From positions 1-17,304 of the forward strand of contig JBNJFG010000044.1 of the NCBI GenBank assembly GCA_051746665.1: a stretch of 17,304 bases of DNA. Direction: 5' to 3'. Positions 8,387-16,112 of this stretch are shown here, one piece after another. Each line of letters begins with the position of its first letter. The first letter of the stretch is position 1. This DNA comes from Halanaerobium sp051746665. Its GTDB lineage: Bacteria > Bacillota > Halanaerobiia > Halanaerobiales > Halanaerobiaceae. A program made the translations under genes and the position numbers. Below the pieces are notes generated by a model, which worked only from the letters and a program-made list of their open reading frames with translations, searched no databases and was not told the DNA's origin.

Positions 8387-9169
8387 ATGTTAGATAGAAA
8401 TTACAAGAAAATAGAAAGTGATTTAATTGATTGGATTAGAAAAAAAGTTAATGATGCTGGCTGTCAGGGAGCAGTAATTGGTTTATCAGGTGGAATTGAT
8501 TCTTCTGTTACCTCTCTCCTCTGTCAGAAAGCTTTTCCGAAAAACACTTTAGGAATTATTATGCCCTGTTTGAGTAATCCTGAAGATAAAGTAGATGCTG
8601 TAAAACATGCAGAAAAATTTGGTATTAACTATAAAGAAATTGATTTGGATAATCCTTACCAAAAATTACTGCAGACAATTGATAATAGTGATCCAGAACT
8701 TGATTTAAAAGAAGTAATCAGTCATCAAAATTTAGCTGCTGCTGAAGGCAGCCTTAAACTGGCTCTGGCCAATATGAAGCCCAGATTGAGAATGACCCTA
8801 CTCTATTACTACGCAAATTTAAATAATTATCTGGTAGTTGGAACCGATAACCGCAGTGAACTTAAATTAGGATATTTCACTAAATACGGAGATGGCGGTA
8901 TAGACATTGCCCCCTTAGGTAATTTAGTTAAACTTGAAGTTAGAGGGCTGGCCAGAGAAATGGGAATTGATCAAAAAATTATTACTAAAAAACCTTCTGC
9001 AGGTCTCTGGAATGGTCAGAGTGATCAAGATGAAATTGGATTAAGTTATAGAGAAATCGACTACTATATTGTAGACGGAGAAGCTGATCCTGAAACTGCA
9101 GCGAAAATAGAAGCAATATCTGCAGCCAATCAGCACAAATTAGAACTGCCAGCAATTCCTAGTTTTTAA
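8387..9169 (+). CDS. nadE: Ammonia-dependent NAD synthetase
   Basis: It catalyses the last step of NAD synthesis, amidating deamido-NAD with ammonia and ATP. The start is ATG 8387 (260 residues), 6 nt after GAGGTG; the GTG at 8378 lies inside that ribosome site and is rejected. The ATP pyrophosphatase loop SGGIDSS is at 34-40. Conserved later segments include VVGTDNRSE, GDGGIDIAPLGNL, and the substrate-loop KKPSAGLWNGQSDQDEIG. The length and sequence show the short form: there is no N-terminal glutaminase domain, so free ammonia must be the nitrogen donor. It lies between glnA and amtB with no clear terminator after it, which suggests a functional link to ammonium supply. No strong promoter of its own was found; it may depend on read-through from glnA. 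Confidence 0.95.
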   Translation: MLDRNYKKIESDLIDWIRKKVNDAGCQGAVIGLSGGIDSSVTSLLCQKAFPKNTLGIIMPCLSNPEDKVDAVKHAEKFGINYKEIDLDNPYQKLLQTIDNSDPELDLKEVISHQNLAAAEGSLKLALANMKPRLRMTLLYYYANLNNYLVVGTDNRSELKLGYFTKYGDGGIDIAPLGNLVKLEVRGLAREMGIDQKIITKKPSAGLWNGQSDQDEIGLSYREIDYYIVDGEADPETAAKIEAISAANQHKLELPAIPSF

Positions 9170-9173
9170 TTGA

Positions 9174-9191
9174 ATTACTGTATACAGTTAT
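9174..9191. promoter_or_regulatory. Nitrogen-locus dyad, site 3 (amtB)
   Basis: ATTACTGTATACAGTTAT has a perfect 12-bp palindromic centre (9177-9188) extended to 18 bp with one mismatched pair. It starts 4 nt after the nadE stop. The gap to the amtB -35 is 16 bp, against 17 bp at gltB, and its centre is about 61 bp upstream of the predicted start. Confidence 0.58.
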
Positions 9192-9207
9192 ATAAACTAC
9201 AGAATCC

Positions 9208-9236
9208 TTGCTTTTTGTGTTAGCTCTATATATAAT
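9208..9236 (+). promoter_or_regulatory. amtB-glnB promoter
   Basis: TTGCTT (9208-9213), a 17-nt spacer and a perfect TATAAT (9231-9236) predict a start near 9243, about 37 nt before the amtB ATG. The imperfect -35 fits a promoter that needs an activator. Confidence 0.65.
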
Positions 9237-9266
9237 TTAGACATAGTTAACATATACCTAACACAA
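9215..9266. promoter_or_regulatory. 9-bp inverted repeat around the amtB -10 and start site
   Basis: TTGTGTTAG (9215-9223) and CTAACACAA (9258-9266) are exact reverse complements with 34 nt between them. The left arm sits in the promoter spacer; the right arm touches the AAGGAGG ribosome site (9265-9271). Arm centres are 43 bp apart, about four helical turns. It may be a paired operator, or, on messages reading through from nadE, a long-range RNA stem. Confidence 0.5.
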
Positions 9267-9279
9267 GGAGGAAATTATT

Positions 9280-10620
9280 ATGAGTATTAGAGTAATGAGT
9301 AGTGAGGTTTTGAAAGCAATTTTAATTACATTATTGCTGGTAATTTTATTTAGTGGGATGGCTTTTGCTCAGGAAGATCAGGCAGCAGCTAATGCAGTTG
9401 CAATTGATACAATTTGGACTTTAATTGCAGCTTTTCTTGTTTTCTTTATGCAGGCAGGATTTGCAATGGTTGAAGCTGGATTTACAAGAGCTAAAAACGC
9501 AGGTAATATTATAATGAAAAATATGATGGATTTTGCTTCAGGTTCTTTAGTTTTTTGGGCTGTTGGTTTTGCCTTTATGTTTGGCAGTGGAAATAGTTTT
9601 ATCGGAACTACAGGTTATTTTTTACAGGATTCATTTGCAAATTTAGGACTTGATATCCCGATAGCAGCATTTTTCATCTTTCAAACTGTTTTTGCTGCAA
9701 CAGCAGCTACAATTGTTTCAGGTGCAATGGCAGAAAGAACTAATTTTTCAGGTTATCTAGCTTACAGTGTTGTGATTACTGCATTTATCTATCCTGTTGT
9801 AGGACACTGGATCTGGGGTGGTGGTTGGTTAGCTGGGATGGGAATTATAGACTTTGCTGGCTCAACTGTTGTTCACTCAGTTGGAGGTTGGGCAGCTTTA
9901 GCTGGGGCTATTGTTTTAGGACCGAGAATTGGTAAATATAATGAAGATGGAACTGCTAATGCACTACCGGGTCACAACCTCTTAATGGCAGCTCTTGGTG
10001 TCTTTATTCTCTGGTTTGGCTGGTTTGGATTTAACCCTGGCTCGACTGTAGCAGGTACCGATTTATCTATTGCTTCTATTGCTGTAACAACTAATCTTGC
10101 TGCTGCAGCTGGTGCGGTGATGGCTATGATTGTCAGCTGGATAAAATATGGCAAGGCAGATGTGAGTATGACTTTAAATGGTGCTCTTGCAGGTTTAGTT
10201 GGAATTACAGCCGGTACAGCCAATGTCGGTAATCTTTCAGCTGTAATAATTGGTGCTCTTGCAGGAATGATAGTCATCTATTCTGTTGAATTCTTTGATA
10301 AATTACAAATCGATGACCCTGTTGGTGCTGTTTCGGTTCATGGAGTTTGTGGAGCCTTTGGAACCCTGGCAGTCGGAATTTTCGCTACAGATGGCGGCCT
10401 CTTATTCGGTGGTGGAATCAGTCTCTTAATTACCCAGTTAATTGGAGTAGTTACTGTTTTCTTCTGGGCCTTTGGACTTGGTTTTATACTGTTTAAAGCT
10501 ATCGATGCAGTGATTGGACTTAGAGTTTCCGAAGCAGATGAAATTGAAGGGCTTGATTACTCAGAACACGGGGCACAATCTTATCCGGACTTTATGGTTA
10601 ATCTTAAAACTAATAATTAA
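9280..10620 (+). CDS. amtB: Ammonium transporter (Amt/MEP/Rh family)
   Basis: This is a membrane channel for ammonium uptake, expected as a trimer in the cytoplasmic membrane. It has 446 residues. An N-terminal signal peptide is visible at 1-30, ending AFA before QED. The remaining sequence is almost all hydrophobic helices, fitting the 11-helix family fold. Asp191 in DFAGSTVVH and the two pore histidines His199 and His354 (SVHGVCGAFG) match Asp160, His168 and His318 of the E. coli protein. The cytoplasmic tail keeps GLDYSEHG at 424-431, the segment typical of channels controlled by PII. AAGGAGG lies 8 nt before the ATG. It is followed 14 nt later by the PII gene, the classic amtB-glnK pairing. 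It probably has its own promoter at 9208-9236. Confidence 0.96.
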   Translation: MSIRVMSSEVLKAILITLLLVILFSGMAFAQEDQAAANAVAIDTIWTLIAAFLVFFMQAGFAMVEAGFTRAKNAGNIIMKNMMDFASGSLVFWAVGFAFMFGSGNSFIGTTGYFLQDSFANLGLDIPIAAFFIFQTVFAATAATIVSGAMAERTNFSGYLAYSVVITAFIYPVVGHWIWGGGWLAGMGIIDFAGSTVVHSVGGWAALAGAIVLGPRIGKYNEDGTANALPGHNLLMAALGVFILWFGWFGFNPGSTVAGTDLSIASIAVTTNLAAAAGAVMAMIVSWIKYGKADVSMTLNGALAGLVGITAGTANVGNLSAVIIGALAGMIVIYSVEFFDKLQIDDPVGAVSVHGVCGAFGTLAVGIFATDGGLLFGGGISLLITQLIGVVTVFFWAFGLGFILFKAIDAVIGLRVSEADEIEGLDYSEHGAQSYPDFMVNLKTNN

Positions 10621-10634
10621 AGGGGGATACTAAA

Positions 10635-10973
10635 ATGAAAAGAATTGAAGCTATTATCAGACCAGATAAAACTGATAAATTAATCGATAGACTGGAAGCA
10701 ATTGGAATTAACGGCTTAAATATTACTGAAATTAAAGGTTATGGTTCTCAAAAAGGTCATTCAGAAACCTATAGAGGTGTAACTTACAGGATTAGACTGC
10801 GCAGTAAAATTAAAGTCGAATTAATTGTTGAATATACTGAAGTTGATAAAATTGTTGAAGTAATTAAAGAAGCTGTCCAGACCGGTGAAGTTGGAGATGG
10901 AAAAATATTTATCTCTGATATTGAAAATGCTATTCGAATCAGAACCGGTGAAGAAGGTGCAAAGGCTCTTTAA
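10635..10973 (+). CDS. glnK: PII nitrogen regulatory protein (GlnB/GlnK family)
   Basis: PII is a small cytoplasmic trimer that senses ATP, ADP and 2-oxoglutarate and docks on AmtB to close it. It has the standard length of 112 residues. The T-loop spans about 36-54 (KGYGSQKGHSETYRGVTYR) and contains Tyr46 and Tyr51, the latter at the position uridylylated in enteric PII; whether it is modified here cannot be told. The B-loop GEVGDGKIF is at 84-92 and the C-loop arginines are Arg101 and Arg103. AGGGGG at 10621-10626 precedes the ATG. The 14-nt gap after amtB indicates translation from one message. I use glnK because of the amtB link; glnB is an equally fair name. It is followed by a strong terminator. 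Confidence 0.95.
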   Translation: MKRIEAIIRPDKTDKLIDRLEAIGINGLNITEIKGYGSQKGHSETYRGVTYRIRLRSKIKVELIVEYTEVDKIVEVIKEAVQTGEVGDGKIFISDIENAIRIRTGEEGAKAL

Positions 10974-11024
10974 TCAAATCTGATAATATTATAAAATATC
11001 ACATTAATAATATTATAATATAAG

Positions 11025-11070
11025 AAAACCCTGCCGAGTTACATCCTTCTCTCGCAGGGTTTTTCTTTTT
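11025..11070. terminator. Strong intrinsic terminator after glnK, likely bidirectional
   Basis: AAAACCCTGCCGAG (11025-11038) pairs with CTCGCAGGGTTTT (11051-11063), with one bulged C and a 12-nt loop, followed by TTTTTCTTTTT on the plus strand. On the minus strand the run of A's in the left arm becomes a T-rich tail, so it can also stop the leftward transcript ending at 11170. Confidence 0.9.
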
Positions 11071-11092
11071 AAAATTATTTAAATTTTTAGCA

Positions 11093-11126
11093 GAATTTAA
11101 CAGGATCTAAAAGAATCTAACAGGAT
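11093..11126. repeat. Short direct repeat between convergent genes
   Basis: GAATTTAACAGGAT (11093-11106) and GAATCTAACAGGAT (11113-11126) differ at one base and are offset by 20 bp. No function is evident. It lies between the terminator and the end of the cyclic-di-GMP gene. Confidence 0.6.
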
Positions 11127-11137
11127 TTGCTAGTTGA

Positions 11138-11156
11138 AACCAATCAGCTATTGGCT
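11138..11156 (-). terminator. Weak hairpin after the GGDEF-HD-GYP gene
   Basis: Arms AACCAAT and ATTGGCT form a 7-bp stem with one G-T pair and a 5-nt loop, 14 nt past the stop codon. On the minus strand the tail is only TTT, so the hairpin at 11025-11070 is the more likely main stop. Confidence 0.3.
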
Positions 11157-11169
11157 CACTCAAATAAAA

Positions 11170-13068
11170 CTAATCTGACATTAACTCAATAAATAACTCC
11201 GCTAAATTGGGATCAAATTGAGTTCCAGCATTCTTTTTAATTTCTTTTAAGGCTTCTTCTTTAGATACTGCTTTCTTATAAACCTGTTTGTGGGTCATGA
11301 CATCATAAGCATCTACAACTGCTATCATTCTTGCTAAAAGTGGTATTTTATCTCCTTTTAAACCTCTTGGATATCCACTGCCATCCCAATTTTCATGATG
11401 TGATAAAACTTCTTCTGAAATATGAGAAAATTCTTCTGTTGCATTTAAAATGCGGTGACCAACAGCAGGATGCGATTTAATTTCCTTCCAATCAGCTGCT
11501 GTTAACTTTTCTTTTTTATTTAAAATATTTTCAGGTATTACTGTTTTCCCTATATCATGTAATTTTGCAATCAAATTTAAATTATTGATTTCGCTCTCAT
11601 TTAAATTGATTTTTTGGGCCATTTTTTCAGCTAATTCAGCCATCCGATTTGAATGACTTGAAGTTTCCTGACTTTTTTCGCTTAATGTTTTTAAAAGTGT
11701 ATTCACAATATTACTTTTAATACTCCTGCTTTCAGTCAGCTTATTTTTATACATTTTAGATTCAGCAGTATCTAAGATTTCGAAAATATCTTCATAAAGA
11801 TGATTTTTGATCCCATAACCTAAAGCTGCAGAAAGTGGTAACTTACTGCCATCTTCAAATTTTAAAAATGTATTAGAAATTTTTTTATTAATTCTTTTTA
11901 TTATCTTTTCTACTGTTTTTTGATCTGTTTCTGGAAGCAGAATAACAAATTCATCTCCACCCCAGCGGGCAATTAGATCATTATCTCGACAGCTATTTTT
12001 TAAAATGTCCGCCATTTCCTGCAGCAGTCTGTCACCTTCATTATGGCCGTAGGTATCATTAACTAATTTGAGCCCATTTAAATCTGCCATAATCAGAGCG
12101 ATTGGAAGATTATTGGCTTGATTCAAACTCTGAATTTCTTTTTCTAAATAATAGCGATTATATAAGTCAGTTAAACTATCATGATAACCTGCATATTTTA
12201 TTTTTTCTTCATTTATAATTTTATCAGTTACATCAGTCTGAATGGAAATAATACCTTCCTCATTATTAGGTAGAATTATTTTTCTTTCCTGAAGTCTAAT
12301 ATAACATTTTTCTCCTCTACTGTTGACAGATGGAAGTTCATGAATTAAAACCTCACCCTTTAAAATTCTTTCGATATTTTCTTTTGCAATATCTTTTTGA
12401 TCTTCTGGAACTAATGTGTCAAAAACTGTACTTTTTAAAAGCTTTTGCCTAGAATAGCCGGTTATATTTTCCATTACCTTATTTACCTTTAATATTTTTC
12501 CATAAGCATCCTCGATCATTACACCGACTGGTAGAACATCTATTAATTTTGAATAATATTGGCGAAGGTTATTATTTAAATGGTTATTGTACATTGTTTC
12601 CAAATTATTTTCTATTAAATCTCTTATAAATTCAATTTGTTTTTTTAATGAATTATCAAAATTCCGCTCATGATTATCATGAATACAAATAGTACCATAG
12701 ATTTCACCATTAGGCCATAAGATTGGATAACCTAAATAAGCAATTAATCCATTTTCCATATAAATTGAACTTTCCCATTTTTTTATTACAGCTGCATTAT
12801 TAACTTCCAAACTCTTTTTTTCTTTTATAACATCTTCACAATAAAGCCCTTTAACCTTTAACTTATTTCCTTCAGAAAATAGGTTTTCTGAATTAGAGCT
12901 CCCCTTAGTGACTTTTAAATAGGGGGCTTGATAATTATTGATCAAGGCATCTTGAACTTCAAAAAATTCAACAAGCATATCTAATAACTGCTGCCATTGA
13001 TCTAAAGTAGAATTTGAAATTTTTATTTTTTCAACATTAATTTCTATTTGATCTAGAATATCATCCAT
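11170..13068 (-). CDS. GAF-PAS-GGDEF-HD-GYP cyclic-di-GMP signalling protein
   Basis: This soluble 632-residue sensor could both make and break cyclic-di-GMP. Domains in order: GAF at about 20-160 (YPILWPNGEIYGTICIHD is typical), PAS at about 170-285 (NKVMENITGYSRQKLL), GGDEF at about 293-445, and HD-GYP at about 465-630. In GGDEF the active motif GGDEF is intact at 370-374 and the inhibitory RxxD site is present (RDND, 361-364, exactly five residues earlier). In HD-GYP, His504-Asp505 in HDIGK and HHENWDGSGYP at 557-567 are intact. No membrane segment is seen, so it should sense cytoplasmic signals. The start ATG follows AGGGG. It lies 55 nt after the ABC-F gene on the same strand, possibly co-transcribed. 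Which activity dominates cannot be told from sequence. Confidence 0.93.
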   Translation of the reverse strand: MDDILDQIEINVEKIKISNSTLDQWQQLLDMLVEFFEVQDALINNYQAPYLKVTKGSSNSENLFSEGNKLKVKGLYCEDVIKEKKSLEVNNAAVIKKWESSIYMENGLIAYLGYPILWPNGEIYGTICIHDNHERNFDNSLKKQIEFIRDLIENNLETMYNNHLNNNLRQYYSKLIDVLPVGVMIEDAYGKILKVNKVMENITGYSRQKLLKSTVFDTLVPEDQKDIAKENIERILKGEVLIHELPSVNSRGEKCYIRLQERKIILPNNEEGIISIQTDVTDKIINEEKIKYAGYHDSLTDLYNRYYLEKEIQSLNQANNLPIALIMADLNGLKLVNDTYGHNEGDRLLQEMADILKNSCRDNDLIARWGGDEFVILLPETDQKTVEKIIKRINKKISNTFLKFEDGSKLPLSAALGYGIKNHLYEDIFEILDTAESKMYKNKLTESRSIKSNIVNTLLKTLSEKSQETSSHSNRMAELAEKMAQKINLNESEINNLNLIAKLHDIGKTVIPENILNKKEKLTAADWKEIKSHPAVGHRILNATEEFSHISEEVLSHHENWDGSGYPRGLKGDKIPLLARMIAVVDAYDVMTHKQVYKKAVSKEEALKEIKKNAGTQFDPNLAELFIELMSD

Positions 13069-13123
13069 CTCATTACCCCTTATTTTAAAGACAATTAATA
13101 TTACGGCATAAGGCTAAGTTAGT

Positions 13124-15061
13124 TTAAATTATAGTTTCCCATTCCTTGTATAATTTTTCTAACTTATTGTTTTTTGATTCATATTCATCTTTTAATTCCT
13201 GCAGCACTTCAAATTTATCAATATTTTTTTCAGCTGTCATTTCTTCTTCTAGCTGATTTAAGTCACTTTCTAGCACTTCTATTTCAGATTCAATTTCTTC
13301 CATTCTTTTTTGGCGTTTCATCTCTCGACTGCGTGCTTCTTTTTGAGCCTCATAATCCAGCTTTCCTTCACTTTTTTCTTCCTGTTTTTCTTTTTCCAGC
13401 TGCTTAGAAATTTCATTTTTCTTTTTTTCCTTATAATAACTGTAATCTCCAAAATATTTATTTAAATCCTGATTCTCTAATTCATAAATATAATCAATCA
13501 CCTTATCTAAAAAGTAACGATCATGAGATACAATCAAAACAGTACCCGGATAATCTTTTAATGCATCTTCTAGCACTTCACGCGAGGCTAGATCAAGATG
13601 GTTTGTTGGCTCATCAAGAATTAAAAAGTTATAATTTCCGCTCATCAGCTGCAGCAATCTTAACCTGCTTTTTTCTCCACCACTTAATTGATGAACTTTT
13701 TTAAAAACATCTTCGCCTGTAAACAAGAAGGAAGCCAGCATATCTCTTGCTTTAGAGTTAGTCACAGCAGTTTCTCTCTGCAGAGCAGTAATTAAATCAT
13801 CCTCAGGCCTAAAACCCTCAAATTCCTGTCTATAATAGGCGGGATAAATATTTGTACCGATTTTAAAACTACCCTGATCAGCAGTTATTTCGCCCATGAT
13901 AATCCTTAAAATTGTTGATTTTCCTGTACCGTTATCACCTATAATTGCAGCTTTATCACTGCGGTGAAGTTCAAAATTAAGATCTTTAAAAAGTGTCAGC
14001 TCCTCAAAACTCTTAGTTAAATTCTCTACAAATAAAACATCATCTCCACCTCTAATATCTGCATCAAGTTCTAACTTCATTTTTTTGCCTTTTAGACGCG
14101 GCTTTTCTATCCGATCAATTCTTTCCAGCCTTTTTTCCATTGCCTTTGCTCTTTTAAACATTTTTTCGCTATCCCGCGAGCGGCCCCAGATATATAGCTG
14201 TTCTATCGCATCTTCCAGATCTTTAATTTTTTTCTGCTGATTTTTATATTCCCGCAGACGCTGTTCATATCTTCTTTTTCGTTCTTTTTGATAATAGCTG
14301 TAGTTACCGCTGTAATCTTCATTTTTACCATTTTTTATCTCTACTATTCTTTCAATAGTGTTATCTAAAAAATATCTATCATGAGAAATAATTAAGAGGC
14401 TGCCCTGATAAGAATTAAGATAATTTTCAAGCCATTCCACTGATTTTAGATCCAGATGATTAGTCGGCTCATCCAAAAGCAGCAAATCCGGCTCCATTAA
14501 TAATAATTTGGCCAGTCCCACTCTAGTTTTTTCACCACCACTTAGCTGGTCAAGAGTTTTTTCCTGTATTTCCTCTTCATCAAAACCCATACCAGCTGCA
14601 ACCTGACGAATTTTACTCTGATATTCATAGCCGACACCTTTTTCGAATTTTCGCTGCAGCAGACTATATTCTCTCATAGTTGCTTCTAAATTATTAGAAT
14701 GAATTTCAGATTCATCTACTCTTTCTCCATGATGAGCTATTTTTTCTTCAAGTCTCTTCATTTCTTTTATCTGTTTTTTAACAGCTTCAAAAACTTTTTC
14801 TAATTCCTGGTAGATTGTCAATTCAGCTTTAAAATCAGGTAACTGATCTAAATACCCTATTTCAATATCATTTCTGATTGAAACAGTACCTTCAGAAAAA
14901 TATTCCTGATCAGTGATAATTCTAAAAATCGTTGTTTTACCAGAACCATTAGGCCCAATTAGAGCCACTGATTCCCCCTGATTTACATTTAGAGAAAAAT
15001 TTTTAAGCACAGTTTCAATTCCATATTCTTTTTTTAGGTTATTAATGTTTAAAATAGCCAT
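13124..15061 (-). CDS. ABC-F family ATPase (ribosome-associated, Uup/YdiF-like)
   Basis: ABC-F proteins bind the ribosomal E site and act in translation or antibiotic protection; they have no membrane domain. This one has 645 residues and two nucleotide-binding domains in tandem: Walker A GPNGSGKT (36-43) and GDNGTGKS (375-382), signatures LSGGE (173-177 and 459-463), and Walker B LLLLDEPTNHLD (193-204) and LDEPTNHLD (482-490). Both catalytic glutamates are present. A charged helical linker at about 245-335 is the P-site tRNA interaction region. A lysine/glutamate-rich coiled coil forms the C-terminal 100 residues, as in YdiF/Uup. The ribosome site is weak (GTGAT only). There is no neighbouring resistance gene, so a housekeeping translation role is more likely than resistance. 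Confidence 0.93.
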   Translation of the reverse strand: MAILNINNLKKEYGIETVLKNFSLNVNQGESVALIGPNGSGKTTIFRIITDQEYFSEGTVSIRNDIEIGYLDQLPDFKAELTIYQELEKVFEAVKKQIKEMKRLEEKIAHHGERVDESEIHSNNLEATMREYSLLQRKFEKGVGYEYQSKIRQVAAGMGFDEEEIQEKTLDQLSGGEKTRVGLAKLLLMEPDLLLLDEPTNHLDLKSVEWLENYLNSYQGSLLIISHDRYFLDNTIERIVEIKNGKNEDYSGNYSYYQKERKRRYEQRLREYKNQQKKIKDLEDAIEQLYIWGRSRDSEKMFKRAKAMEKRLERIDRIEKPRLKGKKMKLELDADIRGGDDVLFVENLTKSFEELTLFKDLNFELHRSDKAAIIGDNGTGKSTILRIIMGEITADQGSFKIGTNIYPAYYRQEFEGFRPEDDLITALQRETAVTNSKARDMLASFLFTGEDVFKKVHQLSGGEKSRLRLLQLMSGNYNFLILDEPTNHLDLASREVLEDALKDYPGTVLIVSHDRYFLDKVIDYIYELENQDLNKYFGDYSYYKEKKKNEISKQLEKEKQEEKSEGKLDYEAQKEARSREMKRQKRMEEIESEIEVLESDLNQLEEEMTAEKNIDKFEVLQELKDEYESKNNKLEKLYKEWETII

Positions 15062-15195
15062 TTAAAATCACACATTTCTTTTATCTTTATATTTAATAAT
15101 TTTTAATCTAATTAGATCTAGTTTGAATATGATCAAGACAAACTAATATAACAAATAAATTAATATAAGTAAGATAGCTAAAATAAAAAAATAAA
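15062..15195. other. AT-rich gap with two dyads between degV-family and ABC-F genes
   Basis: ATCTAATTAGAT (15106-15117) is a perfect 12-bp palindrome. Just upstream on the minus strand, TAGTTTG (15119-15125) and CAAACTA (15139-15145) form a second inverted repeat with a 13-nt loop. Neither is followed by a T-run on the minus strand, so they are not clear terminators; they could control the ABC-F gene. No convincing promoter was identified. Confidence 0.45.
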
Positions 15196-16068
15196 CTAAT
15201 ATAATTCTGGTTTGGCAGTTTTTTCACTATTTTTAAAAGCCAGAGCCAGAGTTCCAGGTCCAGCATGAGTACCTACTGCTGCACCTATTTCACTAATTAT
15301 AACTTCCTGGGGCTTGAATCTGGATTCGATCTTCTTCTTTAATTTTAAGGCATCTTCTTCATTTTCTGAATAAGTTATAGCTATAATTTGAGACTCAGGT
15401 TGAACAGCTTTTTTTTCTATCTGCCCTAATAAATAAGAAATCATTCTTTTTTTACCTCTTATCTTATCATATGGTAAAATCTCACCATCTTTAATATGAA
15501 GTATAGGTTTAATATTTAAAACATTAGCCATCACAGCCTTTGTTTTAGAGATCCGACCTCCACGTTTAAGCATTTCAAGATCGCCAACGGCAAAGATATG
15601 TTCTAATTTGGAGGCTGTCTCCATTAAATCCTGCACAATATCTTCGATTGATTTTCCAGCCTGAAGCCATTTTGCTGCTTGATAAACTAAAAGTCCCTGA
15701 CCAACAGAAGCTGCTTTAGTGTCAATTATAGTAATTTTATTGCTTTCCATTTCTCTTTTTGCAACAACTGCCGATTCCAAAATACCGCTCAGTTTTGAAG
15801 AAAAAGCAATAACTAAAACATGATCATGTTTTTTTAAAGCTTCTTGATAAGCTTCTTTAAATCTTTCTGGAGTTATTCTTGAAGTTTTTGGAACTTCATC
15901 TCCTAACTCAATTAACTGATAAAAATCTTTCGGCTGCAGATCAGAGCGGTCATAATAGACTTTATCATTGATATTAACCTTTATATTTAAAAATTCTATA
16001 TCATAGCTGTCCACAATTTCTTTTGGTAAATCAGAACAGCTATCTGTTATTATTTTAACTTTTGACAT
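15196..16068 (-). CDS. DegV-family fatty-acid-binding protein (FakB-like)
   Basis: DegV/FakB proteins hold a fatty acid so that the FakA kinase can phosphorylate it for lipid synthesis. The 290-residue length is standard. Family motifs in order are TDSCSDL (8-14), TSRITPERF (62-70), the ligand-head serine loop SSKLSG (90-95), DTKAASVGQG (116-125), LKRGGRIS (167-174) and GTHAGPG (266-272). A strong GGGAGGA precedes the ATG. There is no signal peptide or membrane segment. It begins 44 nt after yhbY on the same strand, so it may be the last gene of the obg-yhbY transcript. No fakA-like gene is in the window. The family is clear; the natural ligand is inferred from relatives. Confidence 0.92.
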   Translation of the reverse strand: MSKVKIITDSCSDLPKEIVDSYDIEFLNIKVNINDKVYYDRSDLQPKDFYQLIELGDEVPKTSRITPERFKEAYQEALKKHDHVLVIAFSSKLSGILESAVVAKREMESNKITIIDTKAASVGQGLLVYQAAKWLQAGKSIEDIVQDLMETASKLEHIFAVGDLEMLKRGGRISKTKAVMANVLNIKPILHIKDGEILPYDKIRGKKRMISYLLGQIEKKAVQPESQIIAITYSENEEDALKLKKKIESRFKPQEVIISEIGAAVGTHAGPGTLALAFKNSEKTAKPELY

Positions 16069-16112
16069 AATAAATCCTCCCTGTGAAGCTCTCCCCCGGG
16101 TTTAATATCTAT

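Noticed and set aside
9972..10277. Minus-strand open frame inside amtB
   Set aside because: Antisense shadow of a clear membrane channel gene.
10983..11016. Two copies of ATAATATTAT just after glnK
   Set aside because: The string is a self-palindrome in very AT-rich DNA and sits before a strong terminator; chance is enough to explain it.
13174..13407. Plus-strand open frame rich in Leu and Phe
   Set aside because: Antisense of the lysine/glutamate-rich coiled coil of the ABC-F gene, which produces Phe/Leu-rich shadow frames.
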